Shown: one piece after another, positions 35,701 through 49,170 of the stretch
How positions within the stretch are numbered: position 1 is the first letter of the stretch
Layout: each line of letters begins with the position of its first letter
From: Halisarca cf. caerulea
Lineage: Eukaryota > Porifera > Demospongiae > Chondrillida > Halisarcidae
Direction of reading: 5' to 3'
DNA length: 64,000 nt
Assembly: GCA_963170055.1 (NCBI GenBank)
Contig: CAUJGJ010000016.1
Coordinates: 537,501-601,500 of the forward strand
Translations under genes and position numbers: made by a program
Notes under the pieces: model-generated
The model's database searches: none
Told to the model about the DNA's origin: nothing
What the model saw: the letters and a program-made list of their open reading frames with translations, nothing else

Positions 35701-38695
35701 TTTACTACTGTGGGCGTATTTGTGTAATGTTGGATATGCTGGTGCTAATACAAGTATTTGGCACTAGCACCACGCACATTCCCACTGGACACACATGACC
35801 TTTCTCAAGTGCTGTGAGCGCATTTGTTTAGTGTTGGATATGCTGGTGCTAATACCAATATTTGGCACTAGCACCACGCACATTCCCAGTGGACACACAT
35901 GACCTTTCTGAAGTGCTGTGAGCGCATTTGTGTAGTGTTGGATATGCTGGTGCTAATACCAATATTTGGCACTAGCACAACGCACATTCCCAGTGGACAC
36001 ACATGACCTTTCATATGTGCTGTGGGCGTATTTGTGTAGTGTTGGATATGCTGGTGCTAATACCAATATTTGGCACTAGCACCACGCACATTCCCACTGG
36101 ACACACATGACCTTTCTGAAGTTCTGTGGGCGTATTATTGTAGTGTTGGATATGCTGGTGCAAATACCAATATTTGGCACTAGCACCACGCACATTCCCA
36201 GTGGACACACATGAAGTTTCTTTACTACTGTGGGCGTATTTGTGTAGTGTTGGATATGCTGGTGCTAATACCAATATTTGGCACTAGCACCACGCACATT
36301 CCCAGTGGACACACATGAAGTTTCTTAACTACTGTGGGCGTATTTGTGTAATGTTGGATATGTTGGTGCTAATACCAATATTTGGCACTAGCACCACGCA
36401 CATTCCCAGTAGACACACATGAAGTTTCTGAAGTGCTGTGGGCGTACTTGTGTAGTGTTGGATATGCTGGTGCTAATACCAATATTTGGCACTAGCACCA
36501 CGCACATTCCCAGTGGACACACATGACCTTTCTGAAGTGCTGTGGGCGTATTTGTGTAGTGTTGGATATGCTGGTACTAATACCAATATTAGGCACTAGC
36601 ACCGCGCACATTCCCAGTGGACACACATGAAGTTTGTGAAGTGCTGTGGGCGTATTTGTGTAGTGTTGGATATGCTGGTGCTAATACCAATATTTGGCAC
36701 TAACACCACGCACATTCCCAGGGGACACACATAAAGTTTCTGAAGTGCTGTGGGCGTATTTGTGTAGTGTTGGATATGCTGGTGCTAATACCAATATTTG
36801 GCACTAGCACCACGCACATTCCCAGTGGACACACATGACCTTTCTGAAGTGTTGTGGGCGTATTTGTGTAGTGTTTGATATGCTGGTGCTAATACCAATA
36901 TTTGGCACTAGCACCACGCAAATTCCCAGTGGACACACATGACCTTTGTGAAGTGCTATGGGCGTATTTGTGTAGTGTTGTATATGCTGGTGCTAATACC
37001 AATATTTGGCACTAGCACCACGCTCATTCCCAGTGGACACACATGAAGTTTCTGAAGTGCTGTGGGCGTATTTGTGTAGTGTTGGATATGCTGGTGCTAA
37101 TACCAATATTTGGCACTAGCACCACGCACATTCCCAGTGGACACACATGAAGTTTCTTAACTTCTGTGGGCGTATTTGTGTAGTGTTGGATATGCTGGTG
37201 CAAATACCAATATTTGGCACTAGCACCACGCACATTCCCAGTGGACACACATGAAGTTTCTGAAGTGCTGTGGCGTATTTGTGTAGTGTTGGATATGCTG
37301 GTGCTAATACCAATATTTGGCACTAGCACCACGCACATTCCCAGTGGAAACACATGAAGTTTCTTAACTACTGTGGGCGTATGTGTAGTGTTGGATATGC
37401 TGGTGCTAATACCAATATTTGGCACTAGCACCACGCACATTCCCAGTGGACACACATGAAGTTCATTAACTACTGTGGGCGTATTTTTGTAGTGTTGGAT
37501 ATGCTGGTGCTAATACCAATATTTGGCACTAGCACCACGCACATTCCCAGTGGACACACATGACCTTTCTGAAGTGCTGTGGGCGTATTTGTGTAGTGTT
37601 GGATATGCTGGTGCTAATACCAATATTTGGCACTAGGACCACGCGCATTCCCAGTGGACACACATGAAGTTTCTGAAGTGCTGTGGGCGTATTTGTGTAG
37701 TGTTGGATATGCTGGTGCTAATACCAATATTTGGCACTAGCACCACGCACATTCCCAGTAGACACACATGAAGTTTCTGAAGTGCTGTGGGCGTACTTGT
37801 GTAGTGTTGGATATGCTGGTGTTAATACCAATATTTGGCACTAGCACCAAGTACATTCCCAGTGGACACACATGACCTTTCTGAAGTGCTGTAGGCGTAT
37901 TTGTGTAGTGTTGGATATGCTGGTGCTAATACCAATATTTGGCACTAGCTCCACGCACATTCCCAGTGGACACACATGACCTTTCTGAAGTGCTGTGGGC
38001 GAATTTTTGTAGTGTTGGATATGCTGGTGCTAATACCAATATTTGGCACTAGCACCACGCACATTCCCAGTGGACACACATGACCTTTCCGAAGTGCTGT
38101 GGGCGTATTTGTGTAGTGTTGGATATGCTGGTGCTAATACCAATATTTGGCACTAGCACCACGCACATTCCCTGTGGACACACATAAAGTTTCTGAAGTG
38201 CTGTGGGCGTATTTGTGTAGTGTTGGATATGCTGGTGCTAATACCAATATTTGGCACTAGCACCACGCACATTCCCAGTGGACACACATGAAGTTTCTGA
38301 AGTGCTGTGGGCGTATTTGTGTAGTGTTGGATATGCTGGTGCTAATACCAATATTTGGCACTAACACCACGCACATTCCCAGTGGACACACATGACCTTT
38401 CTGAAGTGCTGTGGGCGTATTTGTGTAGTGTTGGATATGATGGTGCTAATACCAATATTTGGCACTAGCACCACGCACATTCCCAGTGGAAACACATGAA
38501 GTTTCTTAACTACTGTGGGCGTATTATTGAAGTGTTGGATATGCTGGTGCTAATAACAATATTTGACACTAGCACCACGCACATTCCCAGTAGACACACA
38601 TGAAGTTTCTTAACTACTGTGGGCGTATTTGTGTAATGTTGGATATGCTGGTGCTAATACCAATATTTGGCACTAGCACCACGCACATTCCCAGT
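32460..38695 (+). repeat. 3117-bp higher-order repeat (30 monomers), two tandem copies
   Basis: Copy one is about 32,460-35,577 and copy two 35,577-38,694. I found no differences in the parts compared. The length is 30 x 104 minus 3 because each copy holds one 103-bp monomer (TGTGGCGTATTTG) and one 102-bp monomer (GGGCGTATGTGTAG). Confidence 0.9.
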
Positions 38696-40690
38696 GGACA
38701 CACATGACCTTTCTGAAGTAATGTGGGCGTATTTGTGTAGTGTTGGATATGCTGGTGCTAATACCAATATTTGGCACTAGCACCACGCACATTCCCAGTG
38801 GACACACATGAAGTTTCTGAAGTGCTGTGGCGTATTTGTGTAGTGTTGGATATGCTGGTGCTAATACCAATATTTGGCACTAGCACGAAGCACATTCCCA
38901 GTGGAAACACATGAAGTTTCTTAACTACTGTGGGCGTATGTGTAGTGTTGGATATGCTGGTGCTAATACCAATATTTGGCACTAGCACCACGCACATTCC
39001 CAGTGGACACACATGAAGTTTATTAACTACTGTGGGCGTATTTTTGTAGTGTTGGATATGCTGGTGCTAATACCAATATTTGGCACTAGCACCACGCACA
39101 TTCCCAGTGGACACACATGACCTTTCTGAAGTAATGTGGGCGTATTTGTGTAGTGTTGGATATGCTGGTGCTAATACCAATATTTGGCACTAGGACCACG
39201 CGCATTCCCAGTGGACACACATGAAGTTTCTGAAGTGCTGTGGGCGTATTTGTGTAGTGTTGGATATGCTGGTGCTAATACCAATATTTGGCACTAGCAC
39301 CATGCACATTCCCAGTAGACACACATGAAGTTTCTGAAGTGCTGTGGGCGTACTTGTGTAGTGTTGGATATGCTGGTGCTAATACCAATATTTGGCACTA
39401 GCACCACGCACATTCCCAGTGGACACACATGACCTTTCTGAAGTGCTGTAGGCGTATTTGTGTAGTGTTGGATATGCTGGTGCTAATACCAATATTTGGC
39501 ACTAGCTCCACGCACATTCCCAGTGGACACACATGACCTTTCTGAAGTGCTGTGGGCGTATTTGTGTAGTGTTGGATATGATGGTGCTAATACCAATATT
39601 TGGCACTAGCACCACGCACATTCCCAGTGGAAACACATGAAGTTTCTTAACTACTGTGGGCGTATTATTGAAGTGTTGGATATGCTGGTGCTAATAACAA
39701 TATTTGACACTAGCACCACGCACATTCCCAGTAGACACACATGAAGTTTCTTAACTACTGTGGGCGTATTTGTGTAATGTTGGATATGCTGGTGCTAATA
39801 CCAATATTTGGCACTAGCACCACGCACATTCCCAGTGGACACACATGACCTTTCTGAAGTAATGTGGGCGTATTTGTGTAGTGTTGGATATGCTGGTGCT
39901 AATACCAATATTTGGCACTAGCACCACGCACATTCCCAGTGGACACACATGAAGTTTCTGAAGTGCTGTGGCGTATTTGTGTAGTGTTGGATATGCTGGT
40001 GCTAATACCAATATTTGGCACTAGCACGAAGCACATTCCCAGTGGAAACACATGAAGTTTCTTAACTACTGTGGGCGTATGTGTAGTGTTGGATATGCTG
40101 GTGCTAATACCAATATTTGGCACTAGCACCACGCACATTCCCAGTGGACACACATGAAGTTTATTAACTACTGTGGGCGTATTTTTGTAGTGTTGGATAT
40201 GCTGGTGCTAATACCAATATTTGGCACTAGCACCACGCACATTCCCAGTGGACACACATGACCTTTCTGAAGTAATGTGGGCGTATTTGTGTAGTGTTGG
40301 ATATGCTGGTGCTAATACCAATATTTGGCACTAGGACCACGCGCATTCCCAGTGGACACACATGAAGTTTCTGAAGTGCTGTGGGCGTATTTGTGTAGTG
40401 TTGGATATGCTGGTGCTAATACCAATATTTGGCACTAGCACCATGCACATTCCCAGTAGACACACATGAAGTTTCTGAAGTGCTGTGGGCGTACTTGTGT
40501 AGTGTTGGATATGCTGGTGCTAATACCAATATTTGGCACTAGCACCACGCACATTCCCAGTGGACACACATGACCTTTCTGAAGTGCTGTAGGCGTATTT
40601 GTGTAGTGTTGGATATGCTGGTGCTAATACCAATATTTGGCACTAGCTCCACGCACATTCCCAGTGGACACACATGACCTTTCTGAAGTG
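38410..40690 (+). repeat. 1141-bp higher-order repeat (11 monomers), two tandem copies
   Basis: The GGATATGATGG marker lies at 38432 and 39573, and the CTGTAGGCG monomer steps by the same 1141 bp (11 x 104 minus 3). The CACGAAGCAC variant monomer is shared only by these two copies. Confidence 0.85.
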
Positions 40691-43559
40691 CTGTGGGCGA
40701 ATTTGTGTAGTGTTGGATATGCTGGTGCAAATAACAATATTTGGCACTAGCTCCACGCACATTCCCAGTGGACACACATGACCTTTCTGAAGTGCTGTGG
40801 GCGTATTTGTGTAGAGTTGGATATGCTGGTGCTAATACAAGTATTTGGCACTAGCACCACGCACATTCCCAGTGGACACACATAAAGTTTCTGAAGAGCT
40901 GTGGGCGTATTTGTGTAGTGTTGGATATGCTGGTGCTAATACCAATATTTGGCACTAGCACCACGCACATTCCCAGTGGACACACATGAAGTTTCTGAAG
41001 TGCTGTGGGCGTATTTGTGTAGTGTTGGATATGCTGGTGCTAATACCAATATTTGGCACTAGCACCACGCACATTCCCAGTGGACATACATGACCTTTCT
41101 GAAGTAATGTGGGCGTATTTGTGTAGTGTTGGATATGCTGGTGCTAATACCAATATTTGGCACTAGCACCACGCACATTACCAGTGGACACACATGAAGT
41201 TTCTGAAGTGCTGTGGCGTATTTGTGTAGTGTTGGATATGCTGGTGCTAATACCAATATTTGGCACTAGCACCACGCACATTCCCAGTGGAAACACATGA
41301 AGTTTCTTAACTACTGTGGGCGTATGTGTAGTGTTGGATATGCTGGTGCTAATACCAATATTTGGCACTAGCACCACGCACATTCCCAGTGGACACACAT
41401 GAAGTTCATTAACTACTGTGGGCGTATTTTTGTAGTGTTGGATATGCTGGTGCTAATACCAATATTTGGCACTAGCACCACGCACATTCCCAGTGGACAC
41501 ACATGACCTTTCTGAAGTGCTGTGGGCGTATTTGTGTAGTGTTGGATATGCTGGTGCTAATACCAATATTTGGCACTAGGACCACGCGCATTCCCAGTGG
41601 ACACACATGAAGTTTCTGAAGTGCTGTGGGCGTATTTGTGTAGTGTTGGATATGCTGGTGCTAATACCAATATTTGGCACTAGCACCACGCACATTCCCA
41701 GTAGACACACATGAAGTTTCTGAAGTGCTGTGGGCGTACTTGTGTAGTGTTGGATATGCTGGTGTTAATACCAATATTTGGCACTAGCACCACGCACATT
41801 CCCAGTGGACACACATGACCTTTCTGAAGTGCTGTAGGCGTATTTGTGTAGTGTTGGATATGCTGGTGCTAATACCAATATTTGGCACTAGCTCCACGCA
41901 CATTCCCAGTGGACACACATGACCTTTCTGAAGTGCTGTGGGCGAATTTGTGTAGTGTTGGATATGCTGGTGCAAATAACAATATTTGGCACTAGCTCCA
42001 CGCACATTCCCAGTGGACACACATGACCTTTCTGAAGTGCTGTGGGCGTATTTGTGTAGTGTTGGATATGCTGGTGCTAATACAAGTATTTGGCACTAGC
42101 ACCACGCACATTCCCAGTGGACACACATAAAGTTTCTGAAGAGCTGTGGGCGTATTTGTGTAGTGTTGGATATGCTGGTGCTAATACCAATATTTGGCAC
42201 TAGCACCACGCACATTCCCAGTGGACACACATGAAGTTTCTGAAGTGCTGTGGGCGTATTTGTGTAGTGTTGGATATGCTGGTGCTAATACCAATATTTG
42301 GCACTAGCACCACGCACATTCCCAGTGGACATACATGACCTTTCTGAAGTAATGTGGGCGTATTTGTGTAGTGTTGGATATGCTGGTGCAAATACCAATA
42401 TTTGGCACTAGCACCACGCACATTCCCAGTGGACACACATGAAGTTTCTGAAGTGCTGTGGCGTATTTGTGTAGTGTTGGATATGCTGGTGCTAATACCA
42501 ATATTTGGCACTAGCTCCACGCACATTCCCAGTGGACACACATGACCTTTCTGAAGTGCTGTGGGCGAATTTGTGTAGTGTTGGATATGCTGGTGCAAAT
42601 AACAATATTTGGCACTAGCTCCACGCACATTCCCAGTGGACACACATGACCTTTCTGAAGTGCTGTGGGCGAATTTGTGTAGTGTTGGATATGCTGATGC
42701 AAATAACAATATTTGGCACTAGCTCCACGCACATTCCCAGTGGACACACATGACCTTTCTGAAGTGCTGTGGGCGTATTTGTGTAGTGTTGGATATGCTG
42801 GTGCTAATACAAGTATTTGGCACTAGCACCACGCACATTCCCAGTGGACACACATAAAGTTTCTGAAGAGCTGTGGGCGTATTTGTGTAGTGTTGGATAT
42901 GCTGGTGCTAATACCAATATTTGGCACTAGCACCACGCACATTCCCAGTGGACACACATGAAGTTTCTGAAGTGCTGTGGGCGTATTTGTGTAGTGTTGG
43001 ATATGCTGGTGCTAATACCAATATTTGGCACTAGCACCACGCACATTCCCAGTGGACATACATGACCTTTCTGAAGTAATGTGGGCGTATTTGTGTAGTG
43101 TTGGATATGCTGGTGCAAATACCAATATTTGGCACTAGCACCACGCACATTCCCAGTGGACACACATGAAGTTTCTGAAGTGCTGTGGCGTATTTGTGTA
43201 GTGTTGGATATGCTGGTGCTAATACCAATAATTGGCACTAGCACCACGCACATTCCCAGTGGAAACACATGAAGTTTCTTAACTACTGTGGGCGTATGTG
43301 TAGTGTTGGATATGCTGGTGCTAATACCAATATTTGGCACTAGCACCACGCACATTCCCAGTGGACACACATGAAGTTCATTAACTACTGTGGGCGTATT
43401 TTTGTAGTGTTGGATATGCTGGTGCTAATACCAATATTTGGCACTAGCACCACGCACATTCCCAGTGGACACACATGACCTTTCTGAAGTGCTGTGGGCG
43501 TATTTGTGTAGTGTTGGATATGCTGGTGCTAATACCAATATTTGGCACTAGCACCACGC

Positions 43560-46500
43560 ACATTCCCAGTGGACACACATGACCTTTCTGAAGTGCTGTG
43601 GGCGTATTTGTGTAGTGTTGGATATGCTGGTGCTAATACCAATATTTGGCACTAGGACCACGCGCATTCCCAGTGGACACACATGAAGTTTCTGAAGTGC
43701 TGTGGGCGTATTTGTGTAGTGTTGGATATGCTGGTGCTAATACCAATATTTGGCACTAGCACCACGCACATTCCCAGTAGACACACATGAAGTTTCTGAA
43801 GTGCTGTGGGCGTACTTGTGTAGTGTTGGATATGCTGGTGTTAATACCAATATTTGGCACTAGCACCACGCACATTCCCAGTGGACACACATGACCTTTC
43901 TGAAGTACTGTAGGCGTATTTGTGTAGTGTTGGATATGCTGGTGCTAATACCAATATTTGGCACTAGCTCCACGCACATTCCCAGTGGACACACATGACC
44001 TTTCTGAAGTGCTGTGGGCGAATTTTTGTAGTGTTGGATATGCTGGTGCTAATACCAATATTTGGCACTAGCACCACGCACATTCCCAGTGGACACACAT
44101 GACCTTTCCGAAGTGCTGTGGGCGTATTTGTGTAGTGTTGGATATGCTGGTGCTAATACCAATATTTGGCACTAGCACCACGCACATTCCCAGTAGACAC
44201 ACATGAAGTTTCTGAAGTGCTGTGGGCGTACTTGTGTAGTGTTGGATATGCTGGTGTTAATACCAATATTTGGCACTAGCACCACGCACATTCCCAGTGG
44301 ACACACATGACCTTTCTGAAGTGCTGTAGGCGTATTTGTGTAGTGTTGGATATGCTGGTGCTAATACCAATATTTGGCACTAGCTCCACGCACATTCCCA
44401 GTGGACACACATGACCTTTCTGAAGTGCTGTGGGCGAATTTGTGTAGTGTTGGATATGCTGGTGCAAATAACAATATTTGGCACTAGCTCCACGCACATT
44501 CCCAGTGGACACACATGACCTTTCTGAAGTGCTGTGGGCGTATTTGTGTAGTGTTGGATATGCTGGTGCTAATACAAGTATTTGGCACTAGCACCACGCA
44601 CATTCCCAGTGGACACACATAAAGTTTCTGAAGAGCTGTGGGCGTATTTGTGTAGTGTTGGATATGCTGGTGCTAATACCAATATTTGGCACTAGCACCA
44701 CGCACATTCCCAGTGGACACACATGAAGTTTCTGAAGTGCTGTGGGCGTATTTGTGTAGTGTTTGATATGCTGGTGCTAATACCAATATTTGGCACTAGC
44801 ACCACGCACATTCCCAGTGGACATACATGACCTTTCTGAAGTAATGTGGGCGTATTTGTGTAGTGTTGGATATGCTGGTGCAAATACCAATATTTGGCAC
44901 TAGCACCACGCACATTCCCAGTGGACACACATGAAGTTTCTGAAGTGCTGTGGCGTATTTGTGTAGTGTTGGATATGCTGGTGCTAATACCAATATTTGG
45001 CACTAGCACCACGCACATTCCCAGTGGAAACACATGAAGTTTCTTAACTACTGTGGGCGTATGTGTAGTGTTGGATATGCTGGTGCTAATACCAATATTT
45101 GGCACTAGCACCACGCACATTCCCAGTGGACACACATGAAGTTCATTAACTACTGTGGGCGTATTTTTGTAGTGTTGGATATGCTGGTGCTAATACCAAT
45201 ATTTGGCACTAGCACCACGCACATTCCCAGTGGACACACATGACCTTTCTGAAGTGCTGTGGGCGTATTTGTGTAGTGTTGGATATGCTGGTGCTAATAC
45301 CAATATTTGGCACTAGGACCACGCGCATTCCCAGTGGACACACATGAAGTTTCTGAAGTGCTGTGGGCGTATTTGTGTAGTGTTGGATATGCTGGTGCTA
45401 ATACCAATATTTGGCACTAGCACCACGCACATTCCCAGTGGACACACATGACCTTTCTGAAGTGCTGTGGGCGTATTTGTGTAGTGTTGGATATGCTGGT
45501 GCTAATACCAATATTTGGCACTAGGACCACGCGCATTCCCAGTGGACACACATGAAGTTTCTGAAGTGCTGTGGGCGTATTTGTGTAGTGTTGGATATGC
45601 TGGTGCTAATACCAATATTTGGCACTAGCACCACGCACATTCCCAGTAGACACACATGAAGTTTCTGAAGTGCTGTGGGCGTACTTGTGTAGTGTTGGAT
45701 ATGCTGGTGTTAATACCAATATTTGGCACTAGCACCACGCACATTCCCAGTGGACACACATGACCTTTCTGAAGTACTGTAGGCGTATTTGTGTAGTGTT
45801 GGATATGCTGGTGCTAATACCAATATTTGGCACTAGCTCCACGCACATTCCCAGTGGACACACATGACCTTTCTGAAGTGCTGTGGGCGAATTTTTGTAG
45901 TGTTGGATATGCTGGTGCTAATACCAATATTTGGCACTAGCACCACGCACATTCCCAGTGGACACACATGACCTTTCCGAAGTGCTGTGGGCGTATTTGT
46001 GTAGTGTTGGATATGCTGGTGCTAATACCAATATTTGGCACTAGCACCACGCACATTCCCAGTAGACACACATGAAGTTTCTGAAGTGCTGTGGGCGTAC
46101 TTGTGTAGTGTTGGATATGCTGGTGTTAATACCAATATTTGGCACTAGCACCACGCACATTCCCAGTGGACACACATGACCTTTCTGAAGTGCTGTAGGC
46201 GTATTTGTGTAGTGTTGGATATGCTGGTGCTAATACCAATATTTGGCACTAGCTCCACGCACATTCCCAGTGGACACACATGACCTTTCTGAAGTGCTGT
46301 GGGCGAATTTGTGTAGTGTTGGATATGCTGGTGCAAATAACAATATTTGGCACTAGCTCCACGCACATTCCCAGTGGACACACATGACCTTTCTGAAGTG
46401 CTGTGGGCGTATTTGTGTAGTGTTGGATATGCTGGTGCTAATACAAGTATTTGGCACTAGCACCACGCACATTCCCAGTGGACACACATAAAGTTTCTGA

Positions 46501-49170
46501 AGAGCTGTGGGCGTATTTGTGTAGTGTTGGATATGCTGGTGCTAATACCAATATTTGGCACTAGCACCACGCACATTCCCAGTGGACACACATGAAGTTT
46601 CTGAAGTGCTGTGGGCGTATTTGTGTAGTGTTTGATATGCTGGTGCTAATACCAATATTTGGCACTAGCACCACGCACATTCCCAGTGGACATACATGAC
46701 CTTTCTGAAGTAATGTGGGCGTATTTGTGTAGTGTTGGATATGCTGGTGCAAATACCAATATTTGGCACTAGCACCACGCACATTCCCAGTGGACACACA
46801 TGAAGTTTCTGAAGTGCTGTGGCGTATTTGTGTAGTGTTGGATATGCTGGTGCTAATACCAATATTTGGCACTAGCACCACGCACATTCCCAGTGGAAAC
46901 ACATGAAGTTTCTTAACTACTGTGGGCGTATGTGTAGTGTTGGATATGCTGGTGCTAATACCAATATTTGGCACTAGCACCACGCACATTCCCAGTGGAC
47001 ACACATGAAGTTCATTAACTACTGTGGGCGTATTTTTGTAGTGTTGGATATGCTGGTGCTAATACCAATATTTGGCACTAGCACCACGCACATTCCCAGT
47101 GGACACACATGACCTTTCTGAAGTGCTGTGGGCGTATTTGTGTAGTGTTGGATATGCTGGTGCTAATACCAATATTTGGCACTAGGACCACGCGCATTCC
47201 CAGTGGACACACATGAAGTTTCTGAAGTGCTGTGGGCGTATTTGTGTAGTGTTGGATATGCTGGTGCTAATACCAATATTTGGCACTAGCACCACGCACA
47301 TTCCCAGTGGACACACATGACCTTTCTGAAGTGCTGTGGGCGTATTTGTGTAGTGTTGGATATGCTGGTGCTAATACCAATATTTGGCACTAGGACCACG
47401 CGCATTCCCAGTGGACACACATGAAGTTTCTGAAGTGCTGTGGGCGTATTTGTGTAGTGTTGGATATGCTGGTGCTAATACCAATATTTGGCACTAGCAC
47501 CACGCACATTCCCAGTAGACACACATGAAGTTTCTGAAGTGCTGTGGGCGTACTTGTGTAGTGTTGGATATGCTGGTGTTAATACCAATATTTGGCACTA
47601 GCACCACGCACATTCCCAGTGGACACACATGACCTTTCTGAAGTACTGTAGGCGTATTTGTGTAGTGTTGGATATGCTGGTGCTAATACCAATATTTGGC
47701 ACTAGCTCCACGCACATTCCCAGTGGACACACATGACCTTTCTGAAGTGCTGTGGGCGAATTTTTGTAGTGTTGGATATGCTGGTGCTAATACCAATATT
47801 TGGCACTAGCACCACGCACATTCCCAGTGGACACACATGACCTTTCCGAAGTGCTGTGGGCGTATTTGTGTAGTGTTGGATATGCTGGTGCTAATACCAA
47901 TATTTGGCACTAGCACCACGCACATTCCCAGTAGACACACATGAAGTTTCTGAAGTGCTGTGGGCGTACTTGTGTAGTGTTGGATATGCTGGTGTTAATA
48001 CCAATATTTGGCACTAGCACCACGCACATTCCCAGTGGACACACATGACCTTTCTGAAGTGCTGTAGGCGTATTTGTGTAGTGTTGGATATGCTGGTGCT
48101 AATACCAATATTTGGCACTAGCTCCACGCACATTCCCAGTGGACACACATGACCTTTCTGAAGTGCTGTGGGCGAATTTGTGTAGTGTTGGATATGCTGG
48201 TGCAAATAACAATATTTGGCACTAGCTCCACGCACATTCCCAGTGGACACACATGACCTTTCTGAAGTGCTGTGGGCGTATTTGTGTAGTGTTGGATATG
48301 CTGGTGCTAATACAAGTATTTGGCACTAGCACCACGCACATTCCCAGTGGACACACATAAAGTTTCTGAAGAGCTGTGGGCGTATTTGTGTAGTGTTGGA
48401 TATGCTGGTGCTAATACCAATATTTGGCACTAGCACCACGCACATTCCCAGTGGACACACATGAAGTTTCTGAAGTGCTGTGGGCGTATTTGTGTAGTGT
48501 TTGATATGCTGGTGCTAATACCAATATTTGGCACTAGCACCACGCACATTCCCAGTGGACATACATGACCTTTCTGAAGTAATGTGGGCGTATTTGTGTA
48601 GTGTTGGATATGCTGGTGCAAATACCAATATTTGGCACTAGCACCACGCACATTCCCAGTGGACACACATGAAGTTTCTGAAGTGCTGTGGCGTATTTGT
48701 GTAGTGTTGGATATGCTGGTGCTAATACCAATATTTGGCACTAGCACCACGCACATTCCCAGTGGAAACACATGAAGTTTCTTAACTACTGTGGGCGTAT
48801 GTGTAGTGTTGGATATGCTGGTGCTAATACCAATATTTGGCACTAGCACCACGCACATTCCCAGTGGACACACATGAAGTTCATTAACTACTGTGGGCGT
48901 ATTTTTGTAGTGTTGGATATGCTGGTGCTAATACCAATATTTGGCACTAGCACCACGCACATTCCCAGTGGACACACATGACCTTTCTGAAGTGCTGTGG
49001 GCGTATTTGTGTAGTGTTGGATATGCTGGTGCTAATACCAATATTTGGCACTAGGACCACGCGCATTCCCAGTGGACACACATGAAGTTTCTGAAGTGCT
49101 GTGGGCGTATTTGTGTAGTGTTGGATATGCTGGTGCTAATACCAATATTTGGCACTAGCACCACGCACAT
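43560..49170 (+). repeat. 1869-bp higher-order repeat (18 monomers), three tandem copies
   Basis: Three copies at about 43,560, 45,429 and 47,298 total 5607 bp. The GGACCACGCGC marker falls at 43656, 45525 and 47394, and again at 45317, 47186 and 49055. Each copy holds one 103-bp and one 102-bp monomer, hence 18 x 104 minus 3. I noticed no differences between copies where I compared them. Confidence 0.9.
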
